Source of the DNA: Marisa cornuarietis
Lineage: Eukaryota > Mollusca > Gastropoda > Architaenioglossa > Ampullariidae
Reading direction: 5' to 3'
Length of the DNA stretch: 64,000 nt
NCBI GenBank assembly: GCA_004794655.1
Contig: SMMW01000554.1
Span: 12,564,501 to 12,628,500, forward strand
How positions within the stretch are numbered: position 1 is the first letter of the stretch; every line of letters begins with the position of its first letter. The position numbers were made by a program, and so were the translations under genes. The notes under the pieces are model-generated. The model was not told the origin of the DNA, did no database searches, and saw only the letters and a program-made list of their open reading frames with translations. This document shows, piece by piece, positions 1 through 12,000 of the stretch.

Positions 1-60
1 CCAAAAATTGGAATTTAGAAGCGATTACAGACGGCTCTATAGGAAGATGCTGACACTAAC

Positions 61-3000
61 CAGACTTGGATTTTTCTTCAACATTTCCAGAGCAGGAATT
101 TCTTCCCGTTCTGCAATGGCCTTTACAAATACATGGACAGTCGCTTCCTTTGTCACTGCCTGGCTGAGGGCTGCCAGAAGTGATAGAAAATTTCCACCCC
201 GACCTGATAAACAATATTTTGTTGATAAATGCAAAATATTATTCAAAAATTGTTGTTAAATTTGTTTTTAGTTTGTAGGAACACTTTATCTCATTAGTTT
301 GTAATGTCACACAGCAAAGTTTTCATCATATTCACTGGAGTTTAGGGGAGGCAGCTATTATTCATCACTTGCTTTTACCATAATGGGAACCACCTTTTGA
401 GCTATTAAATCCATAAATCTGACCAAATGCTATTTGTACTATCCAGTTCATGGGCTATCTAGCTAACTAGGGAAAAGGATCTCAGTAAAACGGTTTTTCA
501 GCCTTTAACGCCCACAGAGCTGACACCACTTGAATAAGTATTCTGTTTGTGGTATGTTGCACACTCGATATAAGCAGCTCAAAAATGTTAACATACCCTT
601 TCATTACTGGGGTACAGACAGCACCAAATACAGGTACATGAGATACAAAATCTCTTTCTTTACACTGGAATGGGGGAAGGGGGTACTGTCATTGTTTCAA
701 GGCTTGTTGCTCATGCATGGAATAAAATAAAGCAACAAATGCAGAAAGTAAATGAAAGATGACAATGAACATCAATGACAAGAAATAAAACCCACCTCCC
801 CACCCATCCCCCTCCAGATCAACTTGAGAAATTGTTGTGACATCTCTCAATCAGACTAAGCAACATTTATGTACGTTTGTTTTTCTCTGCCTGTTCAGAT
901 AATAAAATCTTCCATTGCACCATATACATGACTGTTACTCTGCTCACCCAGTGCAATTCCATCGCTGTCATCATCCCCAAGGATGAGAGAAATGGTGTCG
1001 ACATCTTCATTAGGGGCAGGTGTGCAACACACTGGGTTAAACACCCACTGGCATCCATTGAACTTCACCACCAAGTCACCATCTTTATCCACGCTGATCA
1101 CCTCACCTACTTTACCAAGAGACTGCAACATGCATCATAACTGCAGGAGTACTGGAATTGTTTGAAAGAGGATCAATGATCATGATAATAAAAGAACAGG
1201 GATAAAATGCCTGTTTTATCATTAGAACCTTGAACTACATCCGATATGATGCATTTGACTATTTCAATCTAGCTTAAGTCTTTTCTTTAATATTTTTTAA
1301 CATCCACAGAAGATGTAATGCATGCACATGTGCACACACACACATGCACTTTCTCTGAAGTGTATGCACAATGAGTCCATGAATTAATTCTTTGATCAAT
1401 GCAAAAAAATGAAAAGTGTAAACATTTTCATAACTGTCTCTTCAAACATAACAACTATGTCATCAACAATGTCATCAGTCTGAAAATTGAAAAGTCAGCA
1501 ACAGACATCATGATCTTTGAGCTCACAGATTTCATTTGTGCAGTATATCCACCATGTCCATCTTGAAGAATCCGAACTCTGTCTTCATCATCAAGAATAC
1601 GCACTCTGGATCCAACAGAAATTTGTGTGGCCTGCAAACGACATATATGTCAAGATAGAAAGGCTTCATGGTGGCAGAAAAATGGCATTATTTTTAGTTA
1701 TTTCTATAAATCTTTGGAAAAGAAAAGAAAAACAATGGATCTTCTTAACCTATCTTTCTAATATGATCTGTTTTTCATACTCAAGAAAATTGTTTTAAAA
1801 AGTATTAACATGTAAAGGTCACATATGAAAAAACAAAGCATATGTTAAACAACAATCTGTTGCACAATGCACACACTAAATCTGTGGCTTTAACTTTGTA
1901 AGTTTATCTGCCACTGAATTTTCATTTATAGCCAAACCTTTTTCAAAGCTCCAGGAAACAGCCTGTATTTCTTAGCACCAAAGGCAACAGTTGCGTCTCC
2001 ATTTGGTGCAAAACCTTGAACTTTGCCAACTTTTCCAAAGCACTAAATAACCAGCAAATAAAAAAAATTGCACCAATCTGATCATCATGAATCAGCTTCA
2101 CCACCAATATTTTTTATAACTCTAAATCCCATATGTTTACTCTTGAGAAATAAAGGCAAATGTTCAAAATAATTACTTATGACATGACTGGTATCAGATA
2201 TGAATGACCAACAGGCTGTGGCACTGTATAAGTCAAGAAACAAAGCAGTGAAAAGTTAGATGTAAAAGATGTGAATCCTTCGTTATTTTTTAGCTCTTTA
2301 ATGAAGCAGCTTGGTATATCAATCTGGTTTGTACACTTGGAATCTGTATAATGTCTACTGAATATGCTAGATGATGTGTGTCAAATTTCTAGCATTTAAT
2401 CAGCATAAGCTGCTTTAATACAATGCTAGGAAATCGAACCTCCATCATGCCAACTGCCCAGCCACTGCGAGATTTCTGAAGCTGTTCCAGCTCCTCCCTT
2501 CCAACATTTATGCAGACTGAGTCACCCTCTACAATATCCTCTGTGGTAACTCTGCTCTCACTCAGCTTTGCCTTGCTGTACTGCTGTAACTCTGTACACA
2601 TAGGTCAGCTTAAGTTTTGAAAGTTCCTTTATGTGTGCTTAGAGAACTACTGATATATCATAATTGATAAGAGAGTTGTTAGGTCTAGAAATGAGCAACG
2701 TTCTGCTTGTGTCCCTAAAACTATTGATATTTCATCTAAATTTGAATTGTAGCAGTGATTAATAGCCTGCTAGTGTGTCTAAAACATACAGCATCTTTAA
2801 AAAAAATGAACTTACTGATACAACTAATAAGGTCTCCATAAAAAATAGATAATATATATTTCAAGGTTGAAATTAACTTGAAAGAGATATTCAGCATAGA
2901 TAAGGAAATGTGTCTGGCAGTTACTGGAAATGCAAACAAAGGATTTTTGAATGAAATGAATAGTCCTCATCATCAGATCCTTATTCCCATGGGGCACCTG

Positions 3001-6000
3001 AATGAATGGTAGAATAGCTATTTTTACTTGTGTTTTGTAACTCATTTTGGCAATTATTTATTATGATAACTCTTTCACTTTTTTAAAACTGCACAAGCTT
3101 GTTTAGTATTCAACCAGATTTACAAAGATATGAGGAAAAATAATGTACGTGATTCTAAGAAAACATTTCAAGTTAAATATCTTCAGTGGTTAGAAAACAA
3201 AATATCCACAAAAAGATTACACTCACTGAAAACAGGAAGATGCTGAAGATAACATTCCATCCCAGGGGCCTCCTCCTCATACTGCAAGTCAACTTTACCT
3301 TTGTAGCCCAGGCGATAGACATTTCGAAAGCCGTTTTCCCACTCCACCCGGACTACACTCCTAGCAGAATGTGCTGCTGGTGTGAAAACTTCCACAACTT
3401 GCCCAATGCTGCCTTCGCCACCTGAGCACAAATTGAAGACATTTCCAAGCTTTTCTAACTGGACCTTGTATATCACCAAAGTCCAAGCACAGACTTGTAT
3501 AAAATTCATGGCCCAAGCTAATACAAATGAGCACTTCATTGCTTTTAAAAGAATGCATTAGAAATAACCTAAGACTGCAAGCTGCAGGCTTTGGACATAC
3601 CATCTTGGTCTTCCCATTCCCAGTCTACCCCTCGCACCACTGAGGCACCAGGGAAGATTCCCAACACTCGCATCTTCAGGCTTTTTGAGCGCCGCTCCAC
3701 TTTTTCTCTGGAAATGAAAAATTCAAAATCAACTCATTTTTTCCTTCAGAATGCTGCAGCGACAAGTGTTTGGCAGATAGTTTTATTCTATGTCAAATTT
3801 TTCTGAATTACAATGCCATTAGGATTGTGTTTGTTTCATATTTTCCTGCAATAATTTTCTTATTTTTTAAGATGAAGAGGTGAAAGTTTATCGTCTAATA
3901 CAAGTTCAGTAGCTCACTTTGGAGAAAGTATACAAATCTGCAAGACCATTATATGGTCACAGACATTATTTTATATTTACTTGAAATCAATAAAATCTGT
4001 TTCCTTCAGGTTCCAAGATCCAAGTCTATATCGTCTAATCCCTAAAGGTCAGATAATTTGCTCAGACATCTTTTTAAATACAAAATAAAACCAGCAAGCC
4101 TGTCTTATAAGTATCCACTAGTCTGTATGAATGGCCAGGACAGAGATGCACAGAAAGAAGTCTGCAGACAGCCAAGTTCAAGACAAACATGAATAACCAC
4201 AGCCAGATCCAAACACACCCACAATGCAGACACAGACATGAGATGAGTTGATTAAAAAGTGGCTACAAGAACTGGGCCCCTGATCCCTGCTACAGGAGAT
4301 GCTTGTTGGCACAGTAATAAGTAAGGGTAAACTTGAGACTTACGGGGGTGAATCAGGTGTTTCGAATCTCCAGAACTGATGACCGAGGCTGTGGCGGTCA
4401 CTGAAGTAGCACAATGAGCAGAGATCAAAGTTGTCACACTCCGCACACTGCCAGCGTATACCCAGTATTCCTGACTCTTGGCATTCGTCACAAACAACAT
4501 TAGGATGTCTAATGCCTGCAAAAAATATGAAGTTTCGCTTATATACACAGCATTTGCACTCAGACTCATATGCTGTCTCTCTCTCTATTCTCTTTCTCTC
4601 TCTTACACACACACACACTTGATCCTCTCTCAGGACCGGTTCTACCTATTAGGTGAACTATAAGGCAGTCACCTAGGGCGCAGCCACGAATGGGGGTAGG
4701 AAAAAATGGCCTGTTTTTTTTTAAGATTAATAATTTTAAGGAAAAAAAAATCTTTTTCACAGAATGACATTAGCAGGACATCTTTCCTCTGCTTGTAGAC
4801 TGACCACCACGCTAATTTCTAAGTACATGTATTACAGGAAAACCCCATTATTCCAGTGACCAGCTAACCATCTGGGGAAGTAGAGGGCAGAGAGGGGTCG
4901 GCAGAGGGACGGGGAAGGGCGGGAGTTTGGGGCCGCGTTGGTGTGTGGGGAAGGACTATAGTCACGAGGGGGGTGCAAAAATGTCCTGCTGTTTGGTTTT
5001 TTCTTTTTTAAAGTGATGACAATTGTTATTGAAAAATATCATTTTCATAGAATGACATTAGCTGGACACCTTTCCTCTGCTTGTAGGTTGACTTCACCAC
5101 GCGAGTTTCTCAGTTCATATATTACAGGAAACCCCATTATTACAGGGCGCTCTTGAAGTGACCAGCTAACCAGCAGGGAAGAAGAGGGCGGATGGTGCGG
5201 AGGATAGACAGCAGAGGGGCGGGGTAGGGAAGGCATTGGTGGATGGGGGCTGGTCAGTGAGGACCCCTACGATGGATGGGACCACATTTCACCTTTCTTT
5301 CTCGATCTGTCCTACTTTGGAAGACGTTTCGCACTAATTTTAATAAGCCCTTCTTTGACACTTCTGTGTTCTAAGACTTCTGGTCATAATGAGTTCTTGT
5401 AGAAAACAACTTTTTCACTATTTCTAAGCAGCAAACATGTAGTCAGTCCAGTTTTACTTGTTAGTTCATCTGTAGATGAGAAAGAAGAGAATGATTGAAA
5501 GCGCTTGCCGAGGTGCTAGGTGGAACGGCCCAAAGGGTAGCGATAAATCTATCACAGTTAATGACCAGTCGGATAAGATTAGAAGACTGGACAAAGAAGG
5601 TGGTGCGATGTTACTTGATAGTTGTCCGTGAGATGAGAAAGAGAGACGAAAAAAAGATTGAAAAGGACCTAAGTGGGGTGGCTTAGTGGAGAAAGGTAGA
5701 GATAAATCCCTACCACTTAAAAGAAAGTTAACAGGGCTGGACAACCAAGTACGGTGGTGGTGGGGGGAATGGTAGTCTTAAATTTAAACTTAAAACCCAC
5801 AGGACGGTGTAAAAACCTCACCTGAGCCGCTGAAGACATCTCGTGCTGCTGTTTGAATTTACTTTGTAATGGTCTGTTCGGGCGCTTGGCGCTATCATCC
5901 TTCCAAAGCAGAATCAATAAAGGTCTAATAGAAGATCTGTGAACTGATCTGTTCTCTAAGACTATATTTGTGAACTGGACTTAGCCGTACAGTGAACAGT

Positions 6001-9000
6001 GCATATACTGTCCTACAGCCCAACATCATGAGAGTTTGTAAAGATAAGTTTGCATGATTTCTATACACTGTGATAGAGCTGTATATATTTTATTAACACG
6101 ATTTGTCTCTTTCTTTACCTTAATTTTATTTCCTTATTTCTTATAATGCTTATTTTGCTTCTGTGGATGCAAAGGGTTGCGATAGTGGTAGTACAACTTT
6201 CTGCAAAACTTTTCATTCCACAAACGAGTCCCTTACAGCCCTGTGGTCTTTAATGTAAGCCTAGGTTTGTTGTTTTTAAAATTTCAATTAAGAAAAGCCT
6301 AAACGTTTAATTTTTTTTTTTTTTTTTTTTTTGATAAATGGTTCATTTTTGTGTGTGGTGGGGGTAGGGGGCACAGAATTTGTCTTTCGCCTAGGGCGCA
6401 ACACAGCCTTGCGCCGGCCCTGAGTCTGTGGCAGTCCTTTCAGATGAAGCATCATCGTCATAAATTTCTTTCAGCTCCTGCAAACTGTCAACGGCCCCAA
6501 AACCACGCCAGAAGTGATGCAACGCACTGACTGCACTAGTGGATCACTCGGTGGGGCGTGCATTGACTTGCTTTTTCTCTCCATCTTGGGAAAACTAGGA
6601 CGGGAAAAATTATGATAAAAATGTGGAAGCACAATAAAGAATCACTCTATCGAGTCCGGGCGGAAGTGGAACATCTCCCGTATACGCGTAGTGTCCGTCA
6701 GGGTCGCCATGACATGTATCTTTAGAATATAAGGTGTAATGTGGTGCGCATGTTTAACTAAGATTTTCCAGACCCATTCAAGGTCCCATTATGCGGATGT
6801 ATCGTGTGACATGTACATGCAAAGAAATATCAGTGTTGAATGACTTTTATAATAAAGGTGACAGCGATCGATTGGCTTAGTTCTTCTAACTTCAAACTTG
6901 TCTGTCTTCCATAACTGACCTCGTAATTTTAACTGATATAGTGGATGATGGGGGGGGAGTCAACGAGTTTTGCTTTGTTAGAAACCCTCTGTGCATCACT
7001 GTCTGTGAAGCCGTTGGGATGAAGTCAAATTTGTTTTGTGTTGTAGACGTACAGCCAACGCTACACAGCAACTCGGCAAATTGAGTTGTCTGCCCAGTTG
7101 AGACGCTAAGCTCCCTTTGTTGACCTGATTAATTTTTGATCCAAAAGTTGGCGCGCTAATGACAGCAGTCGGTCACGTAAGCTACCGTCCTTGCCTGAGC
7201 CGCTTTCAATACACTTATCAGGTCAGCATTTTGCTGTTGAAGTTTAGCGTGATTAAAAAGTTTGAGATGTGATTTGTACTATTTTTTTTATTTTGCTTTA
7301 TAGTGATCAACAAAAAGAAAAGGGCAGCGAAAAGCATCACTGTCCTATATGTCGTTCGTAGACACGATCATGGATCTCATGTCGAAGTTTTCTTCTACAG
7401 TGTTCGTTCAGGGCTTTGAATTACGCTGTTTGTTTGTTGTTGTTGTTTTTTTAATACTGATTCATTTCATTTTCCTGTATACCTATGTTTACATATGCGT
7501 CTTTGTATATGGCAACGCAAGAAAGAACATCACAATATTTTAATTTTGATGGTGAGTATTCAGCTTTTATAATGCAGATTCCCCACTCCAAAAGATTTCC
7601 TTATGCCCAGCTCGTTTTTGCATTGGTGTTTCCTTATGCACATTATATGAAATGAAAATGAAGCTTAACAACCACTATATGACTGGAATCACAACCATTA
7701 TGAGATATTTTTATATGTTTAAGCTTAAATTAAAAATAATTAATAAATTGTCTCATTGGGATGTTTCAGATTCTTATTATCATATTGAGGACTGATACCA
7801 AAGATGAATAAGCTAAGACCTTGTGCGCAGTTTACATCTGGCAGTACTTTAACAACTGACCAAGAACAGTTGACTGTAATCTTAGGAGAACAGAATGCTA
7901 GTTGTTCTATTAAAACTGAGCATGTTCCTGGTCAACAACTCCATGACAACAATTCTGAAAATGCTGCACACATTCAGAAGTCAATCTGGATTCAGGAGAG
8001 GGATGTGAAACTGGAGTACCACTCACAAGATGCTACTTGTATTAAAACTGAGCATGTTTCTGGTCAACAAATCCTTGAAATAAAACCTGAGCATGCTGCA
8101 CACATTCAGAAGTCAAATTGGATTCAGGAAAGTGGTGTGAAACTGGAGTACCACTCTCAAGGTTCTACTTGTTCTGATAAGCAAACTCCTAGTGAAGAAC
8201 TCAGTCACATAAAAATTGAGCAGGCTGCACACAATCAGAGGACAGGCTGGAGGCAAGACAGTGTTGTGAACACAGAGGTCAACTCTGAAGACGCCATTTA
8301 TTCAATTAAAGTAGAGAAAGTTCCTGGTCATTTAAACATTGTGTGTGCAACACACATTAAGCAGACAAACTGGAAGCATGAGAGTGTTGTTAAAATGAGG
8401 CTCTACTCTCAAGATTCCACTTGCTTAATTCAAACTGAACAAGAGCCTATGCATGCTGCAATGACAGAAGAGCAACTTGTAACTAAGCAAGAAGAACAAG
8501 ACTATAGTCACAAGGTGAAGACTGAGGTATACTTATCTGGTCAGCAAGTAGTGAGGGAACATGACATTGATGAGAACTTTAAAGAGATAAGTGAAGCTAG
8601 TTTTGAAACTCCTGAAGTGATGAATATTGTAACAGAATATCATCAGTGTCCGACAACTGCAAATGTCAAAGAAGGCCACAAAAATTCAGAAAAACAAACC
8701 AATAATGTTGCCAAACCTTATCATTGCAAAGTTTGTTGCTCTTCTTTCAGTTTTCGATGCAATCTAACAAAACATATGCTGACCCACATTGATGTGAAAT
8801 CGCACCAGTGCAGTCTATGTAAAGTATCTTTCGAAAGATCAGGTGATCTAAAAAAGCACATGCTGACCCACAGTGAAGTGAAACCTCACCAGTGCAGTGT
8901 ATGCAATGTATCTTTCAAAAGATCATATCACCTAAAAATGCACATGCTGATCCACAGTGATGTGAAACCTCACCAGTGTAGTGTATGTAATTTATCTTTC

Positions 9001-12000
9001 AAAAGATCAGATTACCTAAAACTACACATGCTGACCCACAGTGATGTGAAACCCCACCAGTGCTGTGTATGTAATGTATCTTTCAAAAGATTATGTTACC
9101 TAAAAGATCATATGCTGAGCCACAGTGATGTGAAACCACACCGGTGCAGTCTATGTAAAGTATCTTTCAAAAGATCAGGTGATCTAAAACTGCACATGCT
9201 GACCCACAGTGGCGTGAAACCTCACCAGTGCAGTGTATGTAATGTATCTTTCAAAAGATCATATCACCTGAAAATGCACATTCTGACCCACAGTGATGTG
9301 AAACCTCACCAGTGTAGTGTATGTAATGTATCTTTCAAAAGATTACATTACCTAAAACTGCACATGCTGACCCATAGTAATGAGAAACCCTACTTTTGCA
9401 GTTTGTGTGCTGCTACTTTCAAACGATCATATGCATTAAAAAAGCACATGCTGACCCACAGTGATGTGAAAACTCACCAGTGCAGTGTATGTCAAGTATC
9501 TTTCAAAAGATCACACTACCTAGAAAAGCACATGCTGACCCACAGTGATGTGAAAACTCACCAGTGCGGTATATGTCAAGTATCTTTCAAAAGATCATGT
9601 GACCTAAACATGCACATGCTAACCCACAGTGATGTGAAACCTCACCAGTGCAGTGTATGTGATGTATCTTTCAAAAGATCATATCACTTGAAAATGCACA
9701 TGCTGATCCACAGTGATGTGAAACCTCACCAGTGTAGTGTATGTAATGTATCTTTCAAAAGATCAGATTACCTAAAACTACACATGCTGACCCACAGTGA
9801 TGTGAAACCTCACCAGTGCCATGTATGTAATGTATCTTTCAAGAGATCATGTTCCCTAAAAGATCATATGCTGACCCACAGTGATGTGAAACCTCACCAG
9901 TGCAGTCAATGTAAAGTATCTTTCAAAAGATCAGGTGATCTAAAACTGCACATGCTGACCCACAGTAATTGGAAACCTCAATTGTGCAGTTTGTGTGCCG
10001 CTACTTTCAAGCGCTCACATCATTTAAAAATGCACATGCTGTCCCACAGTGATGTGAAACCTCACCAGTGCAGTGTATGTGATGTATCTTTCAAAAGATT
10101 GCATTACCTAAATTTGCACATGCTGACCCACAGAGATGTGAAACCTCACCAGTGCAGTGTATGTCAAGTATCTTTCAAAAGATTAGATTACCTAAAAAAG
10201 CACATGCTGACCCACAGTGATGTGAAACCTCACCAGTGCAGTGTATGTGATGTATCTTTCAAAAGATCACATTACCTAAAATTGCACATGCTGACCCACA
10301 GTGATGTGAAACCTCACCAGTGCAGTGTATGTGATGTATCTTACAAAAGATCAGGTGATCTAAAACTGCACATGGTGACCCACAGTGATGTGAAACCTCA
10401 CCAGTGCAGTGTATGTGATGTATCTTTCAAAAGATCAGGTGAGCTAAAAAAGCACATGCTGACCCACAATTATGTGAAAACTCAACAGTGCAGTGTATGT
10501 CAAGTATCTTTCAAAAGATCATGTGACCTAAACATGCACATGTTGACCCACAATGATGAGAACCCTCACTTGTAAAGTTGTGTGCTGCTACTTTCAAGTG
10601 CTCATATGAATTAAAAAGGCACATGCTGACCCACAGTGATGTGAAACCTTCCCAGTGCAGTGTATCTTTCAAAAGGTTAGATCACCAAAAAGACCACATT
10701 GGTGACTCTCAGCAATGTTAAACTTTACCAATACAGTGTGTGCAACAAATCTTTTTGACAGTCATGTAATTTGAAAGAGCACATGCTAACCCGCCATGTT
10801 AGCCCTCAGAAGTCCAGACTGTGTAAAGCCATATTTACACTGGCAAAGTATTCAGAACCACAGTGACGTGAAACCTTTCAAGGCAGTTTTACATGCATTA
10901 CACTAATGTGGGTTAATATCACTGTGGGTCAGGAAGTGCTATTTTGAATTACTTGAGCATTTAAAAGGAATTTTACAAAATCTGCTTTTGTGACTCATTT
11001 GTGAACATGCACACGTAGTGCCAGTGATGAGAGACCTCATCGTGGAAGGGATTTTTAGTTGCCAGCTCATCTAAAACTGCAGTGGAATGTAAGGATGTCT
11101 TTAGGAAATTAAAGAAATCATGCTGATAGTGAAAAATCTCATGCATGAAATGTGTCAAGTTGCTGTTAGGCTCTGATAATGCCCTTTTTTGTTTAATAAT
11201 TAGTATTATGTTTCCATTCTTTGTCAATGGTAAATAGCATTTGACATTGAAGCAGCATTTGAAATTTAATTGAAAGTAATAAAAATTATAAGGAATGGTT
11301 ATTTTTCTACCAGAAGAAGAATTTGTGTTTTTGAAAGAACAGCTGCTGACATTGGTGAGAAAGCTCGTGTGTGAACTGTGTAAGCTCCCGGCTCATTTAA
11401 AAGGCATGTGATAGAATACCTTACACATAATATGTTTACAAAACTCACAGCTAAGTAAAGACAGTGTGTATGCAGACATGACAAGAGTGGTGGTAATGGT
11501 GGTCTGGAGCATCCAGGTCCATGGCTGCGGAGGGTTCCTAGCCTTGGCCATTAATTTTTATTTTTCGGTTTCATTTTCTTATAAACAAATTTTTGAGGAA
11601 GAAAACAAAAGTATTACACGTGAAGAAGTCGAATTTTAAGTTTGCAATATACGTTTCCGAGGCCTAATGGAGTAGTGAGGTGGGTCGTCGGGGTAAAGGG
11701 GCTGCGGAGAGAGGGGTGGTCACTATCGGCGCTATCATGTCTACCTCAAGCTGCACGCTTTTGGTGTCGGAAGATCGCTGGACACCGATTTGCTTGACCG
11801 TTTAGAAGTATGTTTGTGGATCATGACATGGAGATAGTTCAATTAATCTGCCATTAGGAGAAGGGTGTTCTGCATGTAATTCCGAAATGACAATGAAGAT
11901 GAATGTATGTGACTGATGTGACAACTCTGTGAACAAAGGAAGTGGGGGCCCACCCCCTGTTGCTGCAGCCTGTAAGCGAGAAGTGTCAAAATGTTTTGAT

